From contig NW_020312775.1 of NCBI RefSeq assembly GCF_003265705.1, positions 62,001 to 126,000 on the forward strand: a stretch of DNA of 64,000 bases, read 5' to 3'. The position numbers were made by a program, and so were the translations under genes. Each line of letters starts with the position of its first letter. Position 1 is the stretch's first letter. This stretch comes from Callorhinus ursinus. Taxonomy: Eukaryota; Chordata; Mammalia; Carnivora; Otariidae. Positions 36,602 through 48,878 of this stretch are shown in pieces. The notes beneath the pieces are model-generated. The model ran no database searches, was not told where the DNA came from, and saw nothing but the letters and a program-made list of their open reading frames with translations.

Positions 36602-36651
36602 CTGTGGGGACTCTGGACATGTTCCTCCTCCTTTTCTACACTTGCACAGTG
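36602..36651 (-). other. TCEAL2-type gene, second copy of exon 2 (distal)
   Basis: On the - strand 'gtcctcag|cactgtg' is the acceptor and 'ccccacag|gtcagt' the donor. It is again exactly 50 bp and is closer in sequence to the TCEAL6-type exon 2 ('aaaaggaggaggaac' in both) than the proximal copy is. The two exons lie 375 bp apart in a local tandem duplication that includes intron sequence. Confidence 0.65.
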
Positions 36652-37202
36652 CTGAGGACAGACACCAGACCTGCAGACAGAGAGTGACAAGGGCAGCGAC
36701 TGTGCACTCAGCCTACTGAGGTTTCTTTCCTGAATCTGGGCCCTCCTCATACAACATTTCCCTCCCCTACCTCCCCTGAACCCCAGCCTCCATTACTTTT
36801 CAGGCCTCAGACTTCAGACCAGGATGCTTTCCAAATGGTTTGGATCTCTGTGTCCCCTTCCCCTGCAGGCAAGCCGCCCACCCTCACCCCCTTTCCGCGG
36901 AGGTCAGTATTTCCTTTTAGGTGCAGAGTGTGATAGGGGGTTATTTCTAGAATATGTCTACATTTTACTGTCGCACTGCAGGGGCGCTCCCCCATTTCAG
37001 GTCCAAAAGTGCATGGAGGGCGCACAGGAGGGGCGTCGAGGAGGCGGCGGGGTGCTCCCTCCCCACCTGCCCATGTCCGCGCTGCATCCCCCTCCCCACC
37101 GACCTCCCGGACCCCATCCCACCCCGCGCTGCTCCGGGTTCCTACTGCCATCCACCTCCACCCCAGCCCAGGGCCGCCAGCAGCGCCCACCTTCACACTG
37201 AC

Positions 37203-37360
37203 CTGCGGGGCCCGGGGCAGGCCTGCGCCTCCTCGGGCTCGCCGAAGCCCGCTTGCCCCTCGCCCGCCGCCCGGGCAGCTCAGGGAGCTGGTTCCGCGCG
37301 GGCGATGGGAGCGGAGGGCGCAGGGACCGGACCGCAGAGCGGGCGAGCGGGCGGGCGTGG
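37203..37360 (-). other. TCEAL2-type gene, non-coding exon 1 (start approximate)
   Basis: The donor 'cccgcag|gtcagt' lies at 37,203/37,202 on the - strand, identical to the mirror gene. The transcription start is estimated, not observed. Confidence 0.6.
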
Positions 37361-37389
37361 GGGCTGCTGCCCACGTCGGCGCCCAGCTG

Positions 37390-37397
37390 GTCACGTG
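37390..37397 (-). promoter_or_regulatory. CACGTGAC E-box/CLEAR-like site (mirror copy)
   Basis: It is read on the - strand and is the counterpart of 9,060-9,067, in an unchanged local context. Confidence 0.5.
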
Positions 37398-38212
37398 AGC
37401 GCCGCGTCACCCGAGCTCGGTCCCCACCCCGCCCCCTCACCCCCATCCCCAAGGGACCGAGCAACCGCACACGGTGGGGGGGCGGGGTGGCAAAGGGGGA
37501 ATCAAGGAGAGAGCAGGCGCCCGGAGGCTTCCCGACCGCAGGTGCTTTACCTGGCGCATCTCAGGTCCTCGCACAGCATCCCTCTGCGATGTACATCATT
37601 GCAGGTGTGACCGCTGATCACAGGAACGGTACCCGACTTTGCCAGGAGCGCTCAGCAACTGAGTCCCACAGGCTGCTTTCAAGACCGGCTCTGCCTGACT
37701 CCAGAGCCCAGGCAGTAGTGCCCGCCAGGAAGCGGCGCTGCCACCTTGAGTAGCTGTGTTCCTAGGCCTCGTCTCTCAGTCCACACGTGCTCTCTCCCTG
37801 AGAAAGTTCTGATCATTTCCCTCTAAGCACAGATGATTCTCAAATCTCCATCTCCAAGCTATTTCCTCCCCTTAGCCCCAGACCCTCTTTGCCCACTGTC
37901 TATTGGATAGCACTGCTTGAATATCCCCGAGGGACCTCAAAATCCACATACCCCAACCTGCTTTCAGCAACTTCCTTCTCACCTTCTCCGTTCACTTCTC
38001 TTCACACTTGAAACTTGCACTCCAATATTTGACCTGTTCTCATGTAGAATGTCAGACAGGCAAAAAGAAAAAAAAGAAGCATTAAGACATTTTTTTAAAT
38101 GCACCACAGATGTATAGATTCATCATAACCCTTGGTTCACAACACTCTTATTAGTAACCCATGTTTGTCCCTTTCTCTTTCACATTTGTGAAACCACCAC
38201 CCAGCCAGAGAA

Positions 38213-38491
38213 CTAGAAAATTGCCAATATTGTAGCTTCTACTGTGTATTCTCTCTCACACACATACAGAGTATATGTGTGCATGAGTTTTTTTATGTGT
38301 AAATATGGGAAACCTCCATTTCTCTTTTGATTTGCAAAATGCCATATCTTGTTTACACAATTATGAATTATGTGTGTGACACAACCAATTCTAACTATTT
38401 CTGCTGCATATTTCTTATTTAGCAAAACATTGATCTTTCTACAACATTTTGCTCCACCAAAATGCGTATTCGCATTATCACCATATAACAA
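38213..38491 (-). pseudogene. Fossil hAT-family transposase fragment
   Basis: A 92-codon frame contains 'DNANTHFGGAKCCRKINVLL' and 'RIGCVTHIIHNCV'. This pair resembles the conserved D-N-N-FGG and GC-H-IHN stretches of hAT transposases and their domesticated relatives (ZBED-like). No full transposase frame exists; further A/T-rich coding-like debris extends to about 39,140. Domestication is not supported, because the frame is short and partial. Confidence 0.55.
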
Positions 38492-39549
38492 AAAATACTA
38501 CCCTCAATGTTGAATTTTTGACTGAATTCACAATGTCATTCATAACAAGGCTGGATGTTTCCCTTTCATGAATATGACCTTCAAAAGTATTTGATCATTA
38601 TTGTTATTATTCCATAAATTTGACTAAAATAATATCAAATCACTAAAACAGATTTTCTGTTTTAATCATCTGATGATGCTGATTTTAAGTTATCATCAAT
38701 ACAAAAAAATAAGTAAGCTATCATCAATAATTGTTTCCTGAGTTCTTTTGTTAATAGAGTCAACATATTATCAGCTATCATTCCTGTTTTTAAACATGGA
38801 CACAAAAACTTGGAATTCAAGATTTGTGCAATTAAATTAGAAGAAAAATAGTTTTATTTAAATTAGAGGTTGTATTCATACAATGAAAAGTCAACACAAC
38901 TGCAACTGTATGTACTAAATTAGCACATTCTTCTTAAAATAACTACTACCTGCTGAAGTAGATGCAAATGTTTCTTCAGCAGGTTTGTAGATTTGGGTTT
39001 TCATGAGGTCAATAATATCACTACAGTCCCCTTAGTGCATAGTAAATGCCAGCAAATGTCTTGTGCAAGTTAAATAAATGTTTATCACCAACTTTCTTAA
39101 ATGAAATTTGTTACTTAATCTTCCATTCAATATGCACTTTCATTTCTTATTGAAAAATTAAAGAATCATCCCAACAATAAAATAAATGTAGATTTACACA
39201 GTGTGATAAATGACAAAACCACTGTACCAAGATTTTCATGTTCCACAGTAGGACAGCTCAGCCTTTACTTCCTATACATTTCACATAGAGTTAAACCCAT
39301 TATTTGCCATGTTTTCCTCCGATCTTATTGTCTGATGGGCTAGCATTTTCATGCAATTTGGGTATCCTTGGCATGGATCATAGCCCAACTAGCTAGTCAT
39401 ACATAACCAGTGGAGGTAGCAGCATCATATGTTCTCACTACCACTTAAAACAAAAAGGAGTTAGCTCTGCAGCTGCTCCTGCATGAGTTTACTTCATTTT
39501 ACCAGTGACAACCCTGCACATTGTCCTTGAAATGGTTATGTTAATTATG
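38492..39549. other. A/T-rich DNA, possible continuation of the hAT fossil
   Basis: I see no intact gene. A - strand stretch near 39,000 could encode further transposase debris ('SDIIDLMKTQIYK'). Nothing else is recognised. Confidence 0.3.
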
Positions 39550-39985
39550 TTGAATTGGGAAAGAAACATTTCAAGTGTGATTAAATTAAGAATTTTGAGA
39601 TGGGAGGGTATCCTGGATTATCCATTTGGGTTATAAATACAATTACAAGTGTCCTTTCTATGAGGGAAAGAAAAGGAGCTTTTACTACAGAAGAAGGCAA
39701 TGTGACAACTGAACTAAAATGCTAAGCTTCTGGCTTTGAAGATGGAGGAAGGAGCCAAGATCCAAGGAATGTAGTTATAGAAGCTGGGAAAGGCAAGAAA
39801 AAATGGATTCTCCCCTAGAACCTCCAGAAGGGAAACCTCTCCTAGAAACCTCCAACAGCTTTGATTGCAGCCCAGTAAAACTGATTTTGGACTTAATGGA
39901 ACACTCTTGGAAAAGAATAAATATGTGTTGTCTTAAGCTTTCAAGTTTATGTTTATTTGTAACAGTAGAACTAAAAAACTAATTC
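39550..39985 (+). mobile_element. MaLR LTR (MLT1-like), sense
   Basis: It resembles the LTR at 4,028-4,532, with shared blocks 'ggctttgaagatggagga' and 'ggaaaggcaagaaa' and a similar 3' end 'aactaaaaaactaattcaag'. Confidence 0.65.
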
Positions 39986-41015
39986 AAGTAAACAAGGTCT
40001 ACTAAACCCATTCTGGCTTATTTTAATATAGATATCAGTAATAATAATACATTGTTTAAAAATGAAGATATTGAACAATTGTTAAACTACAAGGAATACA
40101 GGTCAACAGGTAACCCTTCTATCAAGGGAAAACCAGGAAGTATTTTTATCCTAGAGCCACCTGCCTAGTGCCTGGCACATAGCAAGCATTCAACTGGGTG
40201 TGTTTTCTTAGTTCCCTAGACAAGAAAAACCATATATGTATATATATGTATATATAGACAATGGTAGATTTACATGTAGTTGTGAGAAACAACAGAATAA
40301 GTTATCTTCTGCCCTTTACCCATTTACCCTCAATGGTAACTTGTGTAATTACAGTAAAATATCACAAACAGAAAAATAACATTGTTATAATCCACTGACC
40401 TTATTCACATTTCACCATTTTACATGCAAATATGAGCATTTGGTCATATGACATTTTATCATATGTGCTTCCCCAGATGGGATCTCACTAACCCCTACAT
40501 CTATCTGAGAGGTGTTATCCCTCCCCCCCCAAAAAATGGCCAGCACAGGGGACATGATGTAATCAAGCCCATATGGTATGCCTGGCCCCCAGGTGTTCTA
40601 CTGCAAAGTTCTTTTGCAAAGCCTCTTCTTTCTTGGTCACATTAGACATATTATTCTTGAGAAAATAATATATCATCAAAAAGTGGTATGGAGAATATAT
40701 GAAATAAAATGAAAGGGATGATGGTTTTCTTTTTCAAACCCTCATAACTGATCTAGTGATTATTTTCCTTTTTTCTAAATTAGCAGAGAAATCACTCTAG
40801 TACATAGAAATGACTATGTACATAGGATACATAGAAGTTATACATAGTGGAAACTTGTACATTTCCCTTCCATTTAACATTTTCACATGATAATTATGTA
40901 ATCATGTTATTTGGGTTATGTCAAAGGAATCTCCTTTAAAGGAAGGATGGATGTGAGAAAGGAAGGAAACTAACATCAGTGAAGTACAAATGTACCATTT
41001 GCTGTGTATGACACT
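39986..41015. other. Unassigned intergenic DNA
   Basis: I see no gene. It contains a short C-run near 40,520 and a TA/TG-rich patch near 40,235-40,255. Confidence 0.4.
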
Positions 41016-41034
41016 TGAAATATTTTGCTTTTTT

Positions 41035-41247
41035 TAAAGATTTTTAATTTATTTGAGAGAGAGAGAGAACGAGAGAGAGGGTGAGGGGCAAAGGGAGATG
41101 GATAAGCAGACTCTCCACTAAGCAGCTGAGCAGGGAGCCTGACAAGGGGTTCCACACAGGGCTCCACACGGGTCTCAATCCCAGGACCCTGGGTTCATGA
41201 CCCGAGCCAAAGGCAGAAGCTCAACCGACTGTGCCACCCAGCGCCCC
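41035..41247 (-). mobile_element. Can-SINE, antisense, with 19-bp target-site duplication
   Basis: The element ends 'gtgccacccagcgcccc'. It is flanked by a perfect repeat 'tgaaatattttgctttttt' at 41,016-41,034 and 41,248-41,266. Confidence 0.97.
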
Positions 41248-41271
41248 TGAAATATTTTGCTTTTTTGCTCT

Positions 41272-41340
41272 TCACAATAATTGTCTGATATAGACATAAT
41301 TATTCCCATCATACAAATGAGAAAATAAAAACTCAGAAAC
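41272..41340 (-). mobile_element. MIR remnant
   Basis: It contains 'attattcccatcatacaaat' followed by 'gagaaaataaaaactcag', an antisense MIR core. Confidence 0.5.
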
Positions 41341-42469
41341 GTGTAATTTTTTTAAAAAATCTTGTCATTAGTACAGAGATGAGAAAAAGACTAATACTGA
41401 GCTACTAGTCTCCTCAAATAACACGCTACATCCTTTTAACTCTATGATCACGCAGTACTTAAAGATAAGTGTTCTTGAGCTGTGTATGTTCTCCTTGGCA
41501 ATTCATGCATGTATGGATGGATACTAATACCTTTCTTTCTCTAAGTGGACATTTCTAGTACATATAAGCATCTATATCTCAGAAGAAAGATCTAGAATAT
41601 GGTGTTTGGCTGGACTTCCATGTGTAGCAAGAATTTTGGTGCCTCCTATTGCATTTCTTTGGCACACATCCACAGCTGTCATGGACAGTTCCCTGTGAGC
41701 TCACACTGATGGCAGCAGTGTCCTACCTTAAGCAGGCCACCTTCATTCACTTTCCTCCTTCAAATTCTTCTCATTAGCTTTAAGCAGTCCTCTTAACCCA
41801 CACAAATCCATCCCCGAATTGGATGGGAATTAATGCACCCAGAAACTAGTCTTAGCCAACAGAACATGGAGTGATGAGTAAAACTTCCAGCCTCTCAACC
41901 TTTGGGCAGACATTTCTGGGAGTCATTTTGTATACTTCTCAGAGGTCCCAGCCAGTCCTAGTCCCCATTACTTAACTGCAGCTGTGATGTCAATAATGCA
42001 CCAATATATTAGCTTTATATCTTTCTTGACTCCATTCTGGCTCCTACTTCACTGTTGCTTTCTAGGATCACCTCCCAAATAAACAACCAATGTCTAAGTT
42101 CTGCTTTTGAGTGAATTCAAACTAAAACACTAAGTAATGGAATGTGGATAAAAGTGATGCTTGCCACTTCTATACCTGACCACTAAGAGCCTCCCAAGCA
42201 ATCCACAATTCCTTTGCTTTCTGCCAACAGGAAATTGATCATAGGACTCTGAGGCTCAAGGGACTATCAGGGCCACAAGATGGAAGGTCTTGGGTCCTTA
42301 TATCCCCACTTACAGGAAAGGTATCCATAACAACTATTTGACAAGTAATAGAAGTGTTGGACTGTTTTATGACAGAAGAATAAACTTCTATTATATTAAA
42401 CCAAAGAAAAATTAGAATTGTGTGCTATGCTATTAACCTATCCTGACAAACACAATTGGGTACCATCTT
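41341..42469. other. Unassigned intergenic DNA
   Basis: I see no gene. The part at about 41,600-42,130 has an LTR-like feel (C/T-rich, ending 'aactaaaacac') but I cannot assign a family. Confidence 0.35.
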
Positions 42470-43115
42470 TTTCTCTCAGTGGCAGTTTCAGAATAAGTTA
42501 TTTCTCAGTGTTTTCTTATAATGAGAATACAAGCATCCAGACAAAGAGAGCAAATATGTCTCTGATTTGTCTTGAGTTCAAAAGTTTGGGGACAGAAATT
42601 CTCTACTTTCTTGGGTGATTCAGAAGCTCATAAGAGCTGCTTAACATCATGGCTATGAGCAGACAGACCCTAATCCAGGTACCCACGTTGGGAAGACAGG
42701 CTGGTCTTTGACTCATCTGTTGATCTCAGTGAGAGATGGGTACCAGGACAGCAAGTCATGCTTGCCCAACTGTTGCTCCTGGACTGCTTGATATGTTCAC
42801 ATATTTATAGGAAAATCCTGGCCATGCCTTACAGTCGCCAGTGGAGTCCTCAGACCAGCTGCATCCACACCAGGATTTCAGCTGTCTGCTACCTTCCTGA
42901 GAGGCAAAAAGCTAAGAGTTATTATAATTTCTTTGTTACACAAATACCCATTTTATTTACTAACTAAGTATATATTGAGTTTAAAATCGATAGTATTCCA
43001 ATAGAGGTGTCTCATTAACTCTATAGTGGAAGTAAGAGGCTAAGAAGGGACATGAATATATGGGAAAAGAAAAGGATTAAATCTGAGAACAGAGAACTCT
43101 TTCACATTAACTTTT
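42470..43115 (+). repeat. Second inverted repeat, left copy
   Basis: The sequence matches the reverse complement of 48,879-49,490 at roughly 70-80% by eye, with small indels. Shared blocks include 'tctgctacctt/ttccctgag', 'atgaatatatgg' and 'ctctttcacattaactttt'. It may be an inverted duplication or two copies of an unnamed repeat. Confidence 0.75.
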
Positions 43116-43544
43116 AAACTTGCTCAACTTTCAAAGCATTGAAGATTTTTTTAAACCCTCTTTGGACCCCTCATCACCATTCAGCCACAGAATATCTCTG
43201 TCTCTCAGTGCCTATCTCTCATTATCTCTGTATTTATCTTTTCCTCTCCCTTTTCAAAGTTCCTGAAAGCATTTTCTGTATTCCCTGTTAACATTCTTTA
43301 CTTCCAACTGACTCATTATCCCACTGCACTATGGCTTCTATCCCCATGATTGTAATGAAAGTGGTCTCATCATGGTCACAAGCCACTTTTCCCCACTAGG
43401 TCCACCAATTTTGTATGAATATGTTAACATACTGAGTGCTACATTTAATAAGCTCCTAAAATATGCATGTTTGTGCAGACAGCTTCTGTCACTTAACACC
43501 AAATCTTTGATATTTTTTTCAGACTATGGAGCATGAGGTGTTAG

Positions 43545-43695
43545 ATACAAACCCAGCCTGTACTGCTCCTTAACTATGCAGTCCTGGATTAAGTTCTTAT
43601 TCTCCCTGCCTCTCAGCTTTTCATCTATAGAATGAGGATTAACATCATATCTACCTTAAAATGGAACTGTGAACATAAAATGACTCAGTACACAA
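43545..43695 (+). mobile_element. MIR remnant
   Basis: It contains 'ccctgcctctcagcttttca' followed by 'agaatgaggattaacatcat', a sense MIR core. Confidence 0.6.
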
Positions 43696-43913
43696 AAGGC
43701 TTTCTTTTGAGGTCCACTGGCATGGAAGGTGGATCTCCATCCCTTCACTTTCAGTCTGGATGTATCTTCAGGTTCAAGACAAGTCTCTTGTAGACAGCAT
43801 ATGGATGGGGTCTGTCTTTTTATCCAATCTGCAACCCTGTGCCATTTTATGGGAGCATTTAGGCCGTTCATGTTGAGAGTGATTATTGAAAAATATGAAT
43901 TTATTGTCATCAT
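43696..43913 (-). pseudogene. L1 ORF2p endonuclease N terminus
   Basis: It begins 'MMTINSYFSIITLNMNGLNA' and continues with 'PSICCLQETCLEPEDTSRLK', including the catalytic N and E motifs of the L1 endonuclease. It stops at the element's broken end. Confidence 0.88.
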
Positions 43914-44183
43914 GTTTCCTGTGAAGACCTTGTTTTTATAGATTGTCCCTGTAAATTTCTTTTCTATATCACTCTTGGGGTCTTTCTCCTTTTATAAAAC
44001 CGCCCTTAATATTTCTTGCAGGGCCAGTTTGGTGGTCACATATTCTTTCAGTTTCTGCCAGGCTTGGAAGCTCTGCATCTCTCCATCCATTCTAAATGAC
44101 AACCTTGCTGGACAAAGTATTCTTGGCTGCATGCTCATCTTGTTTAGTACCCTGAATATGTCTTGCCAGCCCTTTCTGGCTTG

Positions 44184-44465
44184 TCAGGTCTCTGTGGATA
44201 GGTCTGATGTTATTCTGATATTCCTCCCTCTGTATGTAAGGAATCTTTTACCCCTAACTGCCCTTAAGATGGTTTCCTTGGTTCTAAGATTTGTGAGTTT
44301 TACTATTACATGCTGGGGTGTTGGCCTGTTTTCCTTGATCTTGGGAGGTGTCCTCTCTGCCTCTAGGACACGAATGTTTGTTTCATTCCCCAGATTAGGG
44401 AAGTTCTCAGCTACGATTTGCTCAAATATATTCCAATATATTGGAATCCCCCTCAGGGATTCCAA
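44184..44465 (-). pseudogene. L1 ORF1p RNA-binding region fragment
   Basis: A 93-codon frame contains 'NIFEQIVAENFPNLG', 'NRPTPQHVIVKL' and 'LRTKETILRAVRGK', matching the RRM and C-terminal domain of L1 ORF1p. Flanking frames are broken. Confidence 0.9.
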
Positions 44466-45949
44466 TAATTCTGACGTTGGAAAGTTTCATGGTGTCACTT
44501 ATTTCTCTGATTCTATTTTCATGGATTTTGAGTTGTTTTTCCCTGGCCTCCTCTTTTCCCTCCTTCTTTTTCTATTAAATGGTCTTCCAGGTCACTAATT
44601 CGTTCTTCTGCCTCACTTACCCTAGCTGTTAGATTATCTAGATTAGATTGGATCTCATTGATAGCATTTTTAAGTTCTGCCAATCAGCTTTCATTTCTGC
44701 CCTTAGAGATTCTATGTTGCCATTAATTGATTTCTCCATTCTAGCTATTTCTTCACAATTGCTAGTCTGAATTCCATCTCCGACATCTTGATTATATCTG
44801 AATCCATTTGTAAATCTGTGGCATGAGTCTTAATCTCTGAGTCTTTTGTATTTGGGGAGTTCCTCTTCCTAGTCATTCTGTTGATGGGTGGTTGAGGGAA
44901 TGTATAGAGTCCAAATTATTGACCACAACCCAAGCAAGATGCACCTGTTTTCTAGGGACCTTAGGGTTGCTGGCCTCTTATTTTCCCAGCCTGTCTTCTG
45001 GGGGAAGGGCCTGCTGTGCTGTTACTTAGGCAACCCTGCTTGGGCAGAGTTGCCCTGCCCCCTATGGCAGGGGATGGGCTTAGTGGGAACCGGGTTTTTG
45101 GGGTTTTTGTTCTCTGGCGGCTTTCCCTGGTGGCTTTCCCCATCTCTTCCAAAAGTCAGAGCAGAAGAAATGTTTCCAACCCTCTGCCTCAGAGCTGAAA
45201 GATTGCAGTCTGTTCTTCTGTGAGCTCTCCAGGCCACACTCTCTCCATTTCTGTCTGTGCTGCTATAAACTGTAGCGTCCTAGGTTGTGTGCCCCTCAGC
45301 AGTGCTCCCAGTCCTCGCCTCCAGGTCAGGCACGTCTCTGCCATTTGTGCTTCTAAAACCGACAGCGGCCCCCAGTTCGCACACGCGGCCCTGCTGCTCC
45401 GGTTTCCATCTAAAGTCCTTTCCCCGCTGCTACCATTCTGCGAGTCTGTGCCCCATTCCCAGCGCGAGAGGCTATCGCTCACCAGCGGTGTAGGATCCCC
45501 ACGGCCAGGCTCCCTCCCGCTGCCATTTATCCTCCAATATCTGCCCGCTGAATCACGGCTCCCCGCTTCATACCTCAAAACCAACCGCCTTTTATATTCT
45601 GTTTGTAGAGATCCAGATCTTCTTACAACTCAGGCTGATTTCGTGGGTGCTCAGAGTGGTCTGGTAGATATCCAGCTCAATTCCAGGGACCAATTGGAAT
45701 AGGGTACCCCACTCCTCCACCATCTTTTCCTGTCCCCTAATTCCCTTTCTTTAGGGATATTCACCATCTGACACTGACTTTCCTATGGGAACATCTGGGG
45801 ATTTTTTAAAATTATTTTTCACTTCTAAACCCAAGTGCTTTTGTTGTAGATAAAACTGAGAAATGTAGGAAAGAAAAATAACATTAAAAAATCTCAAAAG
45901 TCTGCCACTCATGGATAAACTTGTTTAACAGTTGAATTTTTTTTTTCAG

Positions 45950-48878
45950 AAAACCACCTATGTTGTCTACAAGAAACCATTTTAAATATAAAGATTCATG
46001 TAAATTAAAAGTAAATGGTTGTGGAAAAAATGGTAAATGGAGAAAATGCTAGCATGCTAACACTAATCAAAAGAAAGCAAGAGTAGCTACATTCATTTCA
46101 GACACAGCAGACTTCAAAGCAAGAAAAATTCTCAAGGATAAAGAAGTGCATTACATCATGATTAAGAGGTCAATTCTCTAAGACATAAGAATTCTTAATG
46201 TTTATGTGCTTAATAACAGTGTAAAATTATGTGAGGCAAAAACTAATAGAATTGTGAAAGGAAATAGATTAATTGCATGATCATATCAATACATTTGACA
46301 AAAGTATTTGACAAAATACAATATCTATTCATGTTTTAAAAAAATCTCGGGGTGCCTGGGTGGCTCAGGTCATGATCTCAGGGTCCTGGGATCAAGCCCT
46401 ACATCAGGCTCCCCACTAAGTGGGGAGTCTGTCTCTCTCCCTCTGCCCCTTCCCACTTGTGGTTACTCTCTCTCTCTCAAATAAATAGAATCTTTTTTTA
46501 AAATCTCAGTAAACTACTAGTAGAGGAGAACTTCCTCACCTTGTAAAGAATATCTACAAAACCCTACTGCTTATATCATATTAATGGTGAGAAACTCAAT
46601 GGTTTTCCATTAAAGTCAGGTATAAAACAAGGATATCCCTTCTCACCACTCCTTTTCAACATCATACTGGAAATTCCAACTAATGCAATAATACAAGAAA
46701 AGAAAATAAAAGGTATACAAATTGGAAAGGAAGAAATAAAATCGTCTTTGGTCACAGAAGACATTATCATCTATGTAGAAAATCCAAAAGAATCAACAAC
46801 AACAACAACAAAACTTCTAGAACTAAGCAATTATAGCAAGGTTGCAGTATACAAGGTTAATACACAAAAGTCAGTCACTTTCCTATATACCAGCAAAGAA
46901 CAAGTAGAATTCAAAATTAAAAACACAATACCATTTGCATTAGCACTCCTCCAAAATAAAACACTTAAGTATAAATCTGACAAAATATGTATAAGATCTA
47001 TACAAGAAATACTACAAAAATCTGATGAATTAAACTGAAGAAAAAATAAATAGATATTCCATGTTCATGGATAGGAAGACTCAATATTGTTAAGGTATCA
47101 ATTCCTCCTAATTTGGTCTACAGATTAAATGCAATCTTCCCTAGAATCCCAGCAAGTTATTTTGTGGATACTGAAAAATTGATTCTAAGGTTAATATGGA
47201 GAGGCAGAAGACCCAGAATAGCCAACACAATATTGAAGGAGAAGAACAAAGTTGGAGGACTGACACTACCCAACTTCAAGACTTACTATAAAGCTACAGT
47301 AATCAAGACAATGTGGTATTGATGAAAGAACAAATAGATCAATGGAATAGAATTAAAAACCTATAAAGAGACCCACATGAATATAAGCAACTTATTTGCA
47401 ACAAAAGACCAAAGGCAGTACAATGGAACAGATAGTCTTTTCAATAAATGGTGCTGGAACAACTAGACATCCACAGGGGGAAAAGAAACTCTGAATACAG
47501 ACCTACACCCTTCACAAATATTAACTCAAAATGGGTCACAGACCTAAATGTAAAACATAAACAATAAAATTCCTAGAAGATATAGGAGAAAGCCTACACA
47601 AACTTGGTTATGGCAATGAGTTTTTACATATAACACCAAAGACACAATCCATGAAAGAAACAATTGATAACCTGGACTTCAATAAAATTATGAACTTCTG
47701 CTCTGCAAAAGACAATATCAAGAGAAGACAAGTCAGACTGGAGAAAATATTTGCAAAAGATATATCTGATAAAGGAAAGTCATCTGAAATATACAAAGTA
47801 TTCTTAAAACTCAGCAATAAAATTAATAACCCAATTTAAAAATGGACAAAAAATAATAAATAAATGAATAAAATATAAAATAATAACATAAAAATGGCAA
47901 AAGACCTTAACAGGCAATTCATTAAAGATGATATACAGATGGAAAATAAGGATATGTAAAGATGCTCCACATCTTTGTCATCAGGGAAATGCAAATCAAA
48001 ACAATAGTGAGATACCATTGCACACTTATTAGAATAGCCAAAATTTGGAACACCAATAATACCAGATCTTGGGGAGAATTTCAAGCAATAAGATCTCTCA
48101 TTGATTGCGGTAAGAGCACAAAATAGTTGCAGCTTTAGAAAGTTTGGTGGTTTCTTACAAAACTATACATACTCTTCCCACATAATCCAGCGATCACAGT
48201 CCTTGGTGTTTACCCAAAGGAAATAAGAACTTATGTCCTCACAAAAACCTCACACAGATGTTTATAGCAGCTTTATTGCCAAAACTTGAAGGCAACTAAG
48301 ATGTCCTTCTTTAAGTGAATGGATAAATAAACTGTGGTATATCCACACAAAGGAATATTATTAATCATTAAAAATAAATGATCTATCAAGCCTTGAAAAG
48401 ACATGGATGAACTTTAAGTGCATATTAGTAAGTGAAAGAAGCAATTAGGAAAAGCTACATATTGTAAAAGTCCAGCTATATGACATTCTGAAAACAGCAA
48501 AACTATGGAGATAGTTAAAAAGATTAGTGGTTTCTAAGGGTTTGCTGGGGGTAGGGGGAGGATAAATAGGCAGAGCACAGAGGGTTTTTAGGGCAATGAA
48601 AATATTTTGTATGATACTACAATGATGGATATATGTCTTGTACATTTGTCCAACACATAAAATGTCCAACACCAAGAGTGAACCCTATGGACTTTGAGTG
48701 ATTATGGTGTGTCCATGTTGGTTCATCAATTGTAATACATGTACCACTCTGTTAAGGGATGTTGGTAATGGGGAGGCTATGCATGTGTGGAAACAGGAGG
48801 TATATGGGAAATCTCTGTACCTCCCAGTCAATTTTGCTGTAAACTATTCTTTAAAATGTATACTTTTCATCTGAAAAA
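45950..48878 (+). mobile_element. 5'-truncated old sense L1
   Basis: Sense ORF2 runs from the endonuclease/RT boundary through RT ('gtataaaacaaggatatccc' region) to the 3' UTR ending 'tacttttcatctgaaaaaa' at 48,878. Frames such as 46,748-47,038 and 47,113-47,322 are ORF2 fragments with many stops. It abuts the right copy of the second inverted repeat directly. Confidence 0.8.
46349..46505 (+). mobile_element. Can-SINE, sense, internally deleted
   Basis: The head 'ggggtgcctgggtggctcag' joins directly to 'gtcatgatctcagggtcctg', so the usual 30-bp middle is missing. It lies inside the sense L1. Confidence 0.9.

Larger units (their letters stand above)
36990..37760 (-). promoter_or_regulatory. 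CpG-island promoter of the TCEAL2-type gene
   Basis: This is the mirror image of 8,700-9,480, with the same GC boxes, the same CACGTGAC site (37,390-37,397) and the same exon 1 donor. I count about nine base differences from the other arm over about 560 bp of the core, without indels. It carries one copy of the 88-bp unit that is doubled in the left arm. Confidence 0.8.
43696..45737 (-). mobile_element. 5' fragment of a carnivore L1 (5' UTR, ORF1, start of ORF2), antisense
   Basis: From right to left it shows a G/C-rich 5' UTR (about 44,900-45,737), ORF1 (RRM/C-terminal text in 44,184-44,465) and the first part of the ORF2 endonuclease (43,696-43,913, 'SIITLNMNGLNAPIKWHRVA'). About 4 kb of ORF2 and the 3' UTR are absent, and no poly(A) is visible at 43,696. 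L1 copies usually lose the 5' end, so this is the unusual direction. Confidence 0.85.

Noticed and set aside
36954..37753. Open frames of 166-218 codons on the + strand in the right CpG island.
   Set aside because: They mirror the left-arm case: shadow frames of promoter sequence in inverted orientation.
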